Source: Eretmocerus hayati
Taxonomy: Eukaryota; Arthropoda; Insecta; Hymenoptera; Aphelinidae
Reading direction: 5' to 3'
Assembly: GCA_029851415.1 (NCBI GenBank)
Contig: CM056743.1
Coordinates: forward strand, 28,594,405-28,658,404
Length of the DNA stretch: 64,000 bases
Shown here: positions 23,416-35,348 of the stretch, in pieces
Layout: each line of letters starts with the position of its first letter
How positions within the stretch are numbered: the first letter of the stretch is position 1
The notes under the pieces: model-generated
The model's database searches: none
Seen by the model: the letters and a program-made list of their open reading frames with translations, nothing else
What the model was told of the DNA's origin: nothing
Program-made: the position numbers and the translations under genes

Positions 23416-23497
23416 ATGAAGTTATTGACTCATTGCCTCTTCTTGGTCGTATCAAAATATGTTCTATCCGAAGAAACAACTACTATCTTCTTTCACG
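23416..23497 (+). CDS. Exon 1 of predicted secreted zinc-finger protein (signal peptide exon)
   Basis: The ATG at 23416 opens MKLLTHCLFLVVSKYVLSEE. This has a short basic start, a hydrophobic core (LLTHCLFLVV) and a small-residue site near VLS, fitting a eukaryotic signal peptide of about 18 residues. The frame ends with one base of a codon at CACG|GTATGT, a good donor. It joins exon 2 (24296) as G|GA, giving glycine. A signal-peptide exon followed by a phase-1 intron is common in secreted proteins. The signal is modest in hydrophobicity and no transcript is available, so this start is the least certain part of the gene. Confidence 0.45.
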
Positions 23498-24295
23498 GTA
23501 TGTATGTACTTACGGTAAGTATGATTTAGAAGAAACTCAATGTTTGAACAATGAGATCTCAATCAAATCAAATCACACGAATTTGGATTTATGACATTAT
23601 TTTTTTTTGGATTAAGTATTCTTCTTGAAAGATGAATTGAAGATTGTTAGGAAGCAGGATGGTTGGTCCCTTGGAGTGGAATTTTCAATGAATTTTGATT
23701 TAGCGCAATGTTGTCAGGTCATTGGGAGAATTCAAAATTACTGAATCTACCCACTGAACCTGAACTTCGAGGCTGTGAGTTCTCATCAGGAGGGTTCAGG
23801 GAGCGTTGGTTGCGGATTCGGCTAAAACTTTAGCGAGGAGTCTCATGTTACCACCAAAATATATGATCCCCAAGCCGCAGAGTCTAACGCTCAACCGTTT
23901 CTGATTCAATTTTTATTTATTTTTGTACCAAAAGTGATTCTTTGAGTTGAGCGAATATGCAAATGATGGAGCTTCCCCGTGTTACCCCAAATCAGCAAGA
24001 TTTGTGCGAGGTCGCAAGATAGTGGATTGAATCAAAATAAAAAATGAAATGAAATTAAATTAAACATGGGCCTACATCACGGCAATCCTCATCTCTTTGG
24101 ACGTGGCTCGAAAAGCTTGAACGTTGTGATTTATAATTATAATTCGGGATACCACCTCCTTGTGCTCATAAAATCTTATTTTCAGGTTTTCAAACGTAAT
24201 CCGCATTTCCTGAGTCCTCCTTGTCGATTGCGATTTCTATGATTATATCAACCATGAAGTGCCAATTTTTAAAATACTTCGCATACCTGTTACAG

Positions 24296-24442
24296 GAACT
24301 CACGAAACTCAAAAAAAACTACCAAACCCCAGGAGTAAATACACAACCATAATAGATCTGGGATGTAATCGAAGAAGAGGAGAGGAAATTCGTGACTTTT
24401 GGAACTCTGAAGATAAAGTTCTTCCTCCCCAGGATGAACCAC
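24296..24442 (+). CDS. Exon 2 of predicted secreted zinc-finger protein
   Basis: The exon is 147 nt between an acceptor ending TGTTACAG and the donor CAC|GTATGT. It enters and leaves in phase 1 and so encodes exactly 49 codons. The peptide is hydrophilic (THETQKKLPNPRSKY, then NRRRGEEIRDFWNSEDK) with one cysteine and matches no family I know. It joins exon 3 as C|TC (leucine). Support is the pair of consensus splice sites, the open frame and the shared phase. Confidence 0.5.
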
Positions 24443-25932
24443 GTATGTCAAATTTTCAAGTGACAATCTCAATGAAATCAAATTTTATTGATAGGAAGAA
24501 AACTCGTGATGTGGTGCATTTATTAATGAGTAATTGCCACGATTCGACCAACCGTGATATTGCCTCACTGGAAACAAGTAACAGAAGGGAAACGTTGGAA
24601 AAGTACCTAGTCCTACATAAAATACATGGTTGGCACACTACCACATTCTGATGTCCCCCGCATCTGGCTCTTTTTATTCAACTTAATGAATATGATATAC
24701 GATTTTACGGATATAGATTTGGACCAACTCCGATGGCCCAGAAAAGGTTTATGTCAATCTCATGTCAAAATCTGTTTTTCTGTCCTTGTTTGAAAGTCCT
24801 CATGATGGAATCATCACAATGAGTATGAGACAAGTGTATATCTGAGTGACAATACTTCTCAGAACTCGCTGCATTCGTTCTTGAAAGTGCACTTGCACCC
24901 TTGAACTTTGCTCAATTTATACTTGATCTGCTTTAAATTAAAGTAGTATTGTGCATGGTTGTGCAACTCGTTGATTTTCTAAATTCATATCTAAACTCTT
25001 TTAAGGAATCAAATGTATCGTTTTCCATAACATGATCATCAAAACCCTAAAAGTCACCAGTCTTTGAAAAATATTTTCAAATCTAAAATTACACTTATGG
25101 ACCTCAACACCTCGGACTGTAGGTTGCCAATTTCTGAAAGAGTTGAAACAAATCAACTGAGAACCTTGTAAAATTATGCTGCCCATTCTGCATAACTTAT
25201 TATATTAATGCCGCATGACCGTCAAAGCTTTATCCATGCTTGTGGACGTCTCACTTTACATGAAATTCTTTTGAAACTTGAAACTTTTTATCAAGGCGTC
25301 TTGCACCCAAGTAAATATCTGAGTTTTGATTCCGAGTAAGTGGACGTCCGAATGGTCATGAGATACCCCCCGTCAGCAGTCACAAAAAGTCACACTTTCG
25401 ACGACCCCCTCCCCCCCTCTGAGCGCGGACGTCTTTTCTGCAAGACCCCTTTCCTCTAAGCCCTCGATTCATAACTTACAGTATAGTACTCATCAAAAAA
25501 TGTTGGGATATACTTAACAATCCAGATAATGAATCTTATTATCTTCCAACACACAGCCCAGTCAGCGGGCTTTCTAAAACAATACTGACCAGTCACTCAG
25601 GAGATCTCATAAGTACATATGAATCTTTTTGATTGGGAACTGCGTTCTAATACCTTATCGTATTCTGGACCTCCCACAATTCAAAATGAACAGATTAACG
25701 GATGTACTGAAAAAATTTCCAGGTTCCGCAAAGTAATCTTAGTTTGTATTCCAAGTAATTGAATTGAATAAGAAAGTAATGAAGGAGAGAATTTGAGAGA
25801 TGAATTCCGACTTCTAGTTCCAATCGAAACTATACTCAAAGTGATAGAAAAACGTTCAAATGAGATCGAGGAACTTTCAAGCACGTTCCACTTAGGTTAT
25901 TATAATCTATTTTGAAATTTTCGAATTTCCAG

Positions 25933-26712
25933 TCGATTTGTCAACTAACAGGCATCAAGGCCAACACAATGATGTGCAGTATCATGGATATCAACATACT
26001 GATGTCATTGCTTCTGAGGACTCCACCATCAATCTCAATGAAGGAAGCCACTCTGATAATTATGATAAGAAGCATAAAGGACAAGATTCTCTTTTCTGTG
26101 AACTTCACAGCGACGGCACCGAAACCAGGGCGAATATTGACAGGCATCAGTTGAAACATAAGAATGAGGGACCGTTTTTGTGTCATGTTTGTGGAAAAAT
26201 CTTGAGTACACGTCAAAGTCTGTCACGACACGCAGTAACTCATTTGGATGGTAGACTTTTTTCGTGTCAAATATGTCACAAAACATTCAAGTCAAATAAT
26301 GGTATGAGTACTCATACAAAAACTCACACCAATGCATTTGCTTATTCATGTTGGCTATGCGGCGAAAAGTTTAAAATGAAAAGTCACTTGAATGTTCACA
26401 TGAGAAATTACCACCCAGATGAAGGACGTTACTCGTGTTCTCTCTGTGATAAAAAATTTCGTTTCAAATGTAATTTCAACCATCACTTGCGAAAGCATGT
26501 CAACGAGAAGGTGTTTGAGTGTTCGATTTGCAACAGAGGCTTTAGTACAAAGTACACTTTGATTTCTCATATAGACACTCATGAGAGAAAATCATGCTTT
26601 ACTTGCTTGATCTGTGGCAGTCAGTATACAAGGTACGATAATTTGAAGAGACACTGCATAAATAAACACCGAGGCAATGCATTTAGAACCGAAGCAGACT
26701 CAACATCAGCAG
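25933..26712 (+). CDS. Exon 3: six C2H2 zinc fingers
   Basis: The acceptor is TTCGAATTTCCAG and the donor is CAG|GTGAGA; both ends are phase 1, giving 260 codons. The first ~75 residues are polar and rich in His, Asp and Ser. Six C2H2 fingers follow: FLCHVCGK...H...H, FSCQICHK, YSCWLCGE, YSCSLCDK, FECSICNR and FTCLICGS. Each has the C-X2-C-X12-H-X3-5-H spacing, with short linkers. Tandem C2H2 fingers normally bind DNA in the nucleus. The frame has no stops or shifts, so this looks like a maintained gene. The frame also runs on past the donor to 26774, so a shorter intron-retained form is possible. Confidence 0.8.
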
Positions 26713-28260
26713 GTGAGAATATCAGCATTTGTTTTCTTCTGATATCAAAGCAATGTACAGGAAAACATACGTGAAACACCTCCATATGTGGAATCATCTT
26801 GAGGAACCATTTGACCTTACTGCATGGTTTTGCCCTCCATAAGTGAAATGACTTCGAAATCCACAGGAGTTTCACTAAGGAGGGTCCACTGTACTTGCAA
26901 ACTGCAGAATTTACAGCTTATTCAAGGTGTCACCCCTGACTTTGGCATCACCACCGGGTATATTGCAAACTGTCCGATTGCCAACATCTGAGTTCAAATT
27001 TAGGCGCGCTATTGAAACTTCATATAATCAAAAGTCGCCAAAATTTCTTATCCCAAGTATCCCATAACAAAAATAACTCCATCTGTCTATTTCTGTAATA
27101 GGATACTTGAAATAAGACATTTTGCTTTCATCAATTATATGAAGTCCCGGTATCGCGCCTGAATTTGAACTCAGATGTTGATAGTCGTACAATTTGCAAT
27201 ATGCCTGGTGGTGGAGCCAAAGCCAGTGCTAACACCTCGGATATGGGCATGATCAAGACACATCCAAGCGCAAGTGATGCTGTAATCGAGGGATTATACT
27301 GATCCAATTATATTTCTGACTAATTTGACCAGACTCTGGTTTTCGATAGGATCTTAGAGTATGATAGAGGTCGGAAGAGAGTCATCTTATATTGAACACC
27401 GGTGGATTCGTCTCATCGTATGACTTCTGGAGCGATTTCTAGTATGTAGATGTTTGATTTGAATCATGTCAATTGACCAAGGAAACCCACGGAACAGGGG
27501 TTTAGTTGAAAGGCTGGATATAGACACTTTTCATTACTGAAAAGTGAAATCCAGAGCCACATTCACGAATTCCGGGTCTCTTTCAAGTTACAATTTATGA
27601 TATAAGTACTGTCTATGAGTCATTCTTCTAGTATTACCACGTTTTTGATAGATGGCGTGGTCAGTGACCAGGGATTTTTCTGTAGCCTTAGGTATATGTT
27701 TTATATGATGAGAGAACATGAAAAGCACAATTTTTAGGCCCTGAAAGTCATCCTTGCGAGTTTGGCAAGCGGATTTCGATCTTGAAATTCGCAAAAAAGG
27801 TTTTTCTTTCATTTTTGCTTTCTCTAAAGAGAAAGCTTTGTTTTTGACACAGCAAATTTTTGATCAATTTTTCCATTCAACTCAATATTTTCTTCAACAT
27901 AATTCATCTTATCACAAAAGTGCTTTAACCATCTTATTCCTCTCGCCAAAATCTAACGATTGTAAGTAACACTTTTCCCCTTATAATCCTCAAAACCCCC
28001 CCAGTGACTCATCTCTCCGACCCTTTGTCTGTGTGTGTGTGTGTGTACGTGTGTTGTTTTTTTTTGCGCCACGCTTTCTCTTCTACACTCCACTTTATCG
28101 ATTTTTGCTTTTCTACAAGTCGTATAGAATCACTCAGAGATGAGACCAGTGATTTGCCTGGTCTCCTCTCCAAATCGAATTTGATTTAAACGTTTTTTGA
28201 GGTAAAATCGCTGAAATTGTGTACTTTCATACTAAAATATCTCTTTCTAACTTTACCTTA
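26713..28260. other. Start of intron 3, with a degenerate hairpin repeat
   Basis: No exon was found. About 26926-27237 is an imperfect inverted repeat: GGTGTCACCCCTGACTTTGG at the left and its relative CCAAAGCCAGTGCTAACACC at the right, with inner arms around CATCTGAGTTCAAATTT. This is probably an old MITE. No clear target duplication is visible. A short TG run lies at about 28030-28046. Confidence 0.4.
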
Positions 28261-28263
28261 CCC

Positions 28264-30260
28264 CAATTTTGATTAAGTACCTAGGCTATGGTTTTTTTGG
28301 CTCAATCTATCTTTTGGTTAATACCGAAATTCCATTCAAACTCCATCAACGTAAATTTTTATAAAAAAACCAAAATTTCCAACAAAAACAGCAATTTGAG
28401 CATGTTTACACCTATTCTATCGAAATGCTGTTTTAACCAAATTACACGTTTTGCTAAAAAAACCTCACTTTAGGTAGCCCAAATCCCGATAACTATTTTC
28501 CTCAAAAAAATAACTCAAAATATACAAAAATATTTTCTTCAATATTCATACTTTCCTCATATCTCTCCTCTAAATTACTTTATTCAAATTTTACTCAACT
28601 AAGTTGATACTTTTTCATCGTTCTAAATCGATTGGTTCATACCGAATTTTCTCAAAATCCGTTTTAATACATGCAAAATCCGATTTATTCCCGAAAAATC
28701 CAAATTTTTTCAAAATACTCCATTTTTATAATCCTTACACCAACTATATTAAAATTTGCCCTCAACCATACTTCATATATTCCATGGAAAACCCTAGTTT
28801 AGGTCATCTGAATTCCCCTAAAAGGCAATCTCCTTATAATAACTCAAAATATTAGAAGGAAATCGCATCTAAAATTCATTTTTCCGCTATTGCCCACCAC
28901 CTAAACTAATATATACAAATTTTACTCAACTAAGTTTATACTTTTTCATCGTTCTAAATCGATTAGTTGATACCGAATTTCTGAAAATCCTTTTAAATAC
29001 ATTCAAAATCCAATTTATTCACGAAAAATCCAAATTTTTTTTAAAAAACTCCATTTTTATGATCTTTTCACCAACTATATCAAAATTTTCCCTCAACCAG
29101 ACTACATATCTTCCATGAAAAACCCCAGTTTAGGTCATCTTGATTCCCCTAATAGTGAATCTCGTAATAATAACCCAAAATATTAGAAGAAAATTGCAGC
29201 TAAAATTCATTTTATCCTCATATCTCCCTCTTCAACTAATCTATCCACCTTTTTATGGACTAGAGAGATACTTTTCCCTCATTCTACATCGATTGGTTGT
29301 ATCCAATCATTGGATTGTGAGTGTGATATGAAATGCAATTAAATTAGATTAAAAAATAAAACTATTCTGTAGTAATCCCAATCATCATTTTGGAATTTGA
29401 TCAGTTTTGCAAATTCCTCATTAGTTTCAGTGAACCTCTTAAACTATTTCACTAAGAGAAAGCATTCTGCTAATCTCATTTAGCAGCGTATTAAACCCAC
29501 TGCATCGAAATTCCGTCTCAACCGAACGATGGATATTGTTAAAAAAACCTCAGACTAGAAGGCCCAAATCTCTCTAAAAAGCTTCCTCTAAAGAATAACT
29601 GAAAAAATAATGCGAAATTTCTCTTAATATTCATTTTTTCCTCGTACCTTCTTCTATGACTCATTTATCTCAATTTCAATAACCTAAACCATGGTTTTTT
29701 CTGCATTATCTATCGATTGGTTAATACCGAAATTCAATTGAGTCTTCACAAATCTCAAATTTCCGGTACAATCAAAAGTTTCACCAAAAATTTCACTTTA
29801 ACCCTTTTCAAACCCACTGCATCGTAATTCCGTCTCAACCAAACGATGGATATTGTTAAAAAAACCTCAGTCTAGATGGCCTGAATCTCTATAAGAAGCT
29901 TCCTCAAAAGAATAACTCAAAAAATAGTAGAAAATTAGAATTAATATTCATTTTTCCCTCGTATCATCCTTTACGACTCATTTATCTCGATTCTAATGAC
30001 CTAAAGACTTACTTATGCGCCATTCTGAATCGATTGGCTGATACGAAATTTTCATAAAATCCGTAAAACATTATACAAATGAAGATTCTTTCGAGGGAAG
30101 GGAATTTTCACAAAGGACTCCAGTTTAATCATCTTTAAACCGATTATATCAAAATTTTCTCTCAATCAAACAATAGATATTGTTGGAAAAACCTCCTTTC
30201 AGATGACCCGAATCTCTCTGAAATGCTTCCTCGAAGGAAAAACTCAAAATATAGGGTACT
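28264..30260. repeat. Degenerate tandem array, ~320-331-bp units
   Basis: About six diverged units start near 28264, 28585, 28916, 29247, 29670 and 29988. Each contains a 'CAAATTTTACTCAACTAAG...CATCGTTCTAAATCGATTGGTTGATACCGAAATT' type core, TCCATTTTTAT and a CTCAAAATATTAGAAG tail. Spacing is 331 bp between the best-conserved units. A further motif, GAGAAAGCATTCTGCTAATC...TTTAGCAGCGTATT, occurs at about 29455 and again at 30298. No coding potential. It behaves like an old satellite inside the intron. Confidence 0.65.
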
Positions 30261-30408
30261 TTCTTTTTCTTTAAAATTATCATCATATAACGCCGTGAGA
30301 AAGCATTCTGCTAATCACTTTTAGCAGCGTATTTTATTTCTTATTTTTCTTTCTGGGTTTTGTATTTCCTGATTTATTTTGTAATTTTCTAATTTTCATT
30401 TTCTTGTC

Positions 30409-32960
30409 TTTTTTTTTTTTTTTTTTATTTCTTTATTTAACGTCGCACAAACCTTTATAAGGTCATAAGCGACAGATTCAAACATAACGAGTCACGTAGT
30501 GACTACTTAAAAAGAGAGAAAAAAAAAATGCATATCATATCAGATTTTTCACAGAGAAATATCACTTGGGCGATAAAGACATCATGTGGTGAGAAAAAAA
30601 AAAAAAACATATTTGTCAGAGACTGTTACAATAGGTGATAAACATTAATGTCTTTCAAGAATCTCACAATATTTTTACACTGTTTCTCATCGTTCAATTG
30701 GGTGATGTCATTGGATACATTGAAGCGTCGTCTCTTGGGCTCTAAAGATGGGCAAAGCGTGAGTAGGTGCTCTACTGTGAGTCGAGTGTCACAGTACTCG
30801 CATTTTCTTTTGCCTTCTTTGGTGATTAGGTGCAGATGGGTTAGGTTCGTATGCCCGATGCGAAGTCTTGTTAATCTCGATTGGTCAAATCTCGGAAAAG
30901 AATTTGCAGGAGAAACTTCAAAAGTATTTTCTCTGACCTTCTTCAGGAGAGAATCTTTGGAATTGATCCATTGTAGGTTTCTGTGATCCTTGAGGCACTT
31001 TTTCATCACTGCTTTCAACTCTTCGTGGTAGACTGCAATATTGTTTTGGCAGCGCAAATTTGAGGCTCTTTTCGCGGCTCGGTCTGCTTCCTCATTGCCG
31101 GATATGCCAACGTGGGATGGGCACCAGTTGAACACAATTTCTTTTGCTCCAAGTTCTCCTACCTTTTCTTGAATCGATCTCACTATGGGGTTCTTCGGGG
31201 AGTAGTTCTTGAGGGCTAGTAGCACACTCTTCGAATCAGTGTTGATGACGAACTTCGTTTCTATGGAGCTTTCAATGAATTTCACGGCTTCTAATACAGC
31301 GTATGCTTCACTCGAAAAGATCGTGAAAGCACTTGGGAGCTTCGTAGTCAGCTTGGTATCCCCAATAACTACCCCGCATCCAACTTCGTTTTCTGCCTTG
31401 GAGGCGTCTGTGTATATTTTCGTGTACTCGGAATAGTTACTCAGATTTTCGTAGAATCTATTTTTCAAGATCTCTGGGTTCGTAGAGTTTTTGGGTAGGT
31501 CTTGATTGAGGTCTTCAGTGATAATCAGTCTATCTGCGATCCAAGGTGGTTTTTTGCTGGGAATCGTTTCCATTGTCGGCAAAATTTTCTGATGTAACTC
31601 TCCACAGACCTCCCGTAGTTTTTGGCTGAAAGTCATTATTTTCTTACGTACCTCTCCGTCTGAGATCGTTGATGAAAGCAGTTGGAAATTAGGGTTGCTT
31701 TTGTTGGATGCGACTATTATAGCGTAATTTATGAGGAGCTCTTTTCGTCTGTGGTCCAGCGGGGGGAGATCTGCTTCGGCTAATAAGCTTTCAGTGGGGC
31801 TCGACCGGAAAGCACCTGTGATGAGGCGAGCTGCTGTGTTGTTTATCACTGAGAGAGGTTTCAACGTTGCTGAGCTCGCGCTGTCGAAAATTATGGACCC
31901 ATAACCAATTTTGGAGCGTATCAGAGCTGTGTACGTTCTTCTTAGTGTGTAGTAGTCTGCTCCCCAATTTTTTGATGCGAGCGTTCTGAGAATGTTCAAG
32001 TTTTTGCTGCAGCTTTCTTTCACGACTTTCACGTGAGGTCGCCATGTATGGTGTTCATCGAAAGTGAGACCTAAGATTTTTGTTTTACCAATCGAATCTA
32101 GTTTTTGTCCACCGAGAAACAGATCGAGGGTTACACTTTTTTGTTTTGTGAAAACAGTCGTTGTTGATTTCGATTTTGAAAATTTGAATCCTGTTTTTCC
32201 AGCGAAAACTTGGAGATTATTCAGAGTAGATTGGAGGATTTCTCTTGTAGTTTCAGGGTTCTTTCCGGCTAGAAATAGCGTCATGTCATCTGCGTACATG
32301 ATGCATTTCACTGGAAGGTCGATTTCACGAACTATTTCATTAATCGCTATAAGAAATAGTGTGACACTGAGGACCGATCCTTGAGGAACCCCGTTCTTGA
32401 TTTCAATTCGCTGTGATAGCTGACCGTTGACTTTTACTCTGATGAATCGTCTCTCAAGGAAATTTTCAACAAACCTTGTAATATTACCGTCGATTCGCAG
32501 TTCTTTGAGTTTGTTTATTATCCTACGTCGCCACACCATGTCATAAGCTTTCTCCATATTGAGTGAGACAGATGCCAAATGTTGACCGTTATTAAATGCT
32601 GTGCGGATATTTTCCTCTAAGCATACTAGGCTATCATTGGTCGATCTGTTCTGTCGGAAACCACTTTGCTCTCTGGCCAAGATTTTGTTCTTCTCTAGAT
32701 ACCAAGTGAGCCGTTTGTTGATCATTTTCTCAAGTAGTTTACAGAGACAGCTTGTCAATGCAATCGGCCTATACCCACCAGTATCGAGTTTATTTTTATT
32801 TGGCTTCAGAATTGGAATGACGTTTGCCTCGAGCCAGGATTGAGAATGAAAGAGCTGATGAAAGAGCGGGCAATTCTTAGGGTGGCCAACGCTGATGTTT
32901 TTCTCTAGTTGATTGTGGAAAAACATCGAGAAACTTGAGTTTTTGGCTCGATTACGTCAT
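30409..32960 (-). mobile_element. 5'-truncated I-type LINE with poly(A) tail
   Basis: The minus-strand 3' end is CGTTAAATAAAGAAATAAAA running into an 18-base A run (plus-strand T run 30409-30426). The coding frame begins abruptly near 32926 inside the reverse transcriptase. The endonuclease and ORF1 are missing, as expected for truncated reverse transcription. The presence of RNase H after the reverse transcriptase points to the I group. A target duplication was not identified. Confidence 0.75.
30626..32926 (-). pseudogene. I-type LINE ORF2 fragment: reverse transcriptase and RNase H, 766 aa
   Basis: The reverse transcriptase starts near SWLEANVIPILKPNK and GGYRPIALTSCLCKLLEKM. It continues through REQSGFRQNRST, NGVPQGSVLS and IMYADDMTLFL (catalytic DD kept). 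Motif A reads SLNMEKAYDMVW, where the family has a conserved Asp (usually LDIEKAFD), so one metal-binding residue is lost. RNase H has YTDASKAEN, SSEAYAVLEA, INTDSKSVLLAL and GISGNEEADRAAK, all acidic residues present. A C-terminal CEYCDTRLTVEHLLTLC zinc motif ends the protein. The long open frame suggests a fairly young insertion, but the copy is truncated and probably catalytically dead. Confidence 0.85.
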
Positions 32961-35072
32961 TCAGAGCCCACCAATCATCAACCCACTCTTTCCTTGGGAA
33001 ATATCTGAGTGGGAAGCGACTGGTGAGGCTACTTCATGAGATTCCCTACATTAAATGCTTTGAGCACAAGCGTATGCGCGTACGCTTACGCGCTGAGCGC
33101 ATCCTATGTAGAACGAGCCTCTTCGATGACCCCGCGATGTCATACCTAGTGCTGAATATTTTGATCCAATCTTCTCTGAAATAGAACCATTGGAATAGCC
33201 ACATGAGCTTATCGTGGGGAACAATGTGATCATAATGTATTGGATTCCAATGATGATATATCGAGAATTAATACTTGATAGTACCAGAGTATAGGTCTCC
33301 AGGACTCCTGATATCGTATCATAGGGCTAAAAGGAAACCCTCTCAGTAGTTTTGGTCGACCGCAGGTACAAATACCCGACATTTGACATATTAAGAGGAG
33401 GCCTGAGTTTGTCGCAGGAAATGGTAAAATTCCTATAACGGCATAATACATGTAAATGAAACATAGTTATTTTTAAGGTTATTGCAAATAAATTACCCTG
33501 AAAGTGTGTACGTATATGAAGAAAATACGCCCTGGTGAGCTCAAAGGGATGTTTCTGGTCAATTTCGTGAGTATTTTGACATTTATTGCGGAATCGGTCA
33601 AATTTTGCTGATAGCAATCCAGAAAATCATTTTTTCACTTGTCTCGAAGGCATTCTATCCCTTTTAAAACACTGTCATCGTGTTTCGCATGTCAAAAATG
33701 TAAGAATTGATAGCTCGGCTCGTCGGATATACCCTGGATGAACTCCAAGGTTGCACCATCAAAATCATGTATTTACGAAACTAGAAGGAAACGCTGGAAA
33801 CGGTGATTTCTAGAAATTCAATACTTTGCGATTCAAAAAAAAAAATTCTGAGATCGAGGGGCGAAACTGGGAAGGGATGTCGTCGAAAAAAACACAAAAA
33901 TGTTATCGTCAGGTCAATGGACTATTTCTGATCCTCAGTTTTGTTGTTCAGTATAATAAATCTCCCCTCCGAACCATGCAAATCAGCGCTACTTTTATGA
34001 CCCTGCTTCTGAAATTATTATTATGGTGGCCAAACCCACTCTTGGCACAATCTAGTTGAAACGAGTTTCGATGTACAATTGGATGGAAAATCTGATAAAA
34101 ATGTCAAATTTTTGATAAAATCCATCCTAAAGGCTGAAATGGTAGATTTCGCACCGAGATTGTGAGGTTGTAGCTCTCTTCTGAGCGATTGGTTTTCGGC
34201 CTGAGTTGCAGGCGGGGGTCGAAATAATCGCTCGAAAGCGGGGAACCTCATGACCGAGGCGCGAATGCTTTTTCATGCGATTTGTTAACACTCAAACATC
34301 GGAAAATTGCATAAAATTAGTTTTTTGCAAGGAACGTATGTTTTGAGGTTATGTTGACTGTTTTTGGACTTGAAAGTATCTTTCACGATTCAGCTTCTTT
34401 CACTATGTGATATGGAATTAGGGTTCCTGCGAATTTCGATACCGAAATCAGCTTGGTAAAATCGCAACTATAACTTTCGGGGCCTAAAAATTGTGCTTTA
34501 CAACTTCTTTTATCACGTAATAAAAAATATACCTGAAGTTACAGAAAAATCCCTCAACATAGATCAAAAACCTGAAGGAGTCTATGAAAAAATCAGGGAA
34601 ACAACGCATTTCACAATCCATTCATACATTTCCTGTACATGGGTTTTCTGAGTAATACTTGTAATTCCCTTCGCATCTCGAGAATGTTTTCGCGACTATG
34701 GCTTTCATCTATTGGTCATGAAAGATGATTATTCCTATAGAACTCCTGCGTAGTCCATGTCCCACAGCTTCTGAGTGCTCATCGTTGATTATTAAGGGAC
34801 GAAAATCTCTCGTGGTCTGATTCTTCGGAGCTTGCTGATTATGATCCCGGCCTCGGATATTCTTTGATCTCTAAAAGTATGACAAATGAGCCGGTAAGCT
34901 GTAGTCGCTTGTACCAAAATATTTATGGGATCTAATATAATGAAAGCATCGCTTGATTGTTTGTTACAACAATTGGTCAATACAGATTTGGGGGGGGGGG
35001 GGAGAGATTGGGCGAAAAATTACTATTACATACAATAGCATAATTATAGTCTACTAACAACTTCAATTACAG
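32961..35072. other. Intron 3 remainder, no supported gene
   Basis: Mixed intron sequence. A short CG-rich stretch near 33067-33095 (GCGTATGCGCGTACGCTTACGCG) resembles the palindrome array at 11.3-13.1 kb. A run of G lies near 34988-35001. No exon with splice support was found. Confidence 0.4.
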
Positions 35073-35348
35073 AGATATCAGTACCTTTGGAGAGTTCAGG
35101 TATAGGTGGATGCTATACAGGTCTACTCATATTTCCAGAGCTGAATCGGGAACATACAATAGATGATTCAGTAGAATGTCAAGAAACGCATCAGCTCGTA
35201 ACTGAACCGGAAGAGCTTAAACGCGAGACAGCCATTAAATATGTAAAAAGAATCCAAGAGACTCAGCAACCTCAAAAGAAATCGAAAAATATGGAGGAAT
35301 CGCGAGATGCGTTGGGAATGCTGCCTTGCTTTTCAGGATCACAAAATG
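35073..35348 (+). CDS. Exon 4 of predicted secreted zinc-finger protein
   Basis: 276 nt between an excellent acceptor (CTAAC branch-like motif, then CTTCAATTACAG) and the donor AAATG|GTAATG. It is phase 1 at both ends, encoding exactly 92 codons. It joins exon 3 as G|AG (glutamate). The peptide begins ISVPLESSGIGGCYTGLLIF and then becomes strongly charged (ECQETHQLVTEPEELKRE, KKSKNMEESRD). No known domain is visible. The intron before it is 8.4 kb and full of repeats. Confidence 0.55.

Noticed and set aside
24456..24651. Continuation of the exon 2 frame to 24651
   Set aside because: The GTATGT donor at 24443 matches the phase of exon 3; the extension has no domain and is best read as intron.
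25681..25884. Minus-strand frame upstream of the zinc-finger exon
   Set aside because: No splice support, no domain, and opposite strand to the gene; likely chance.
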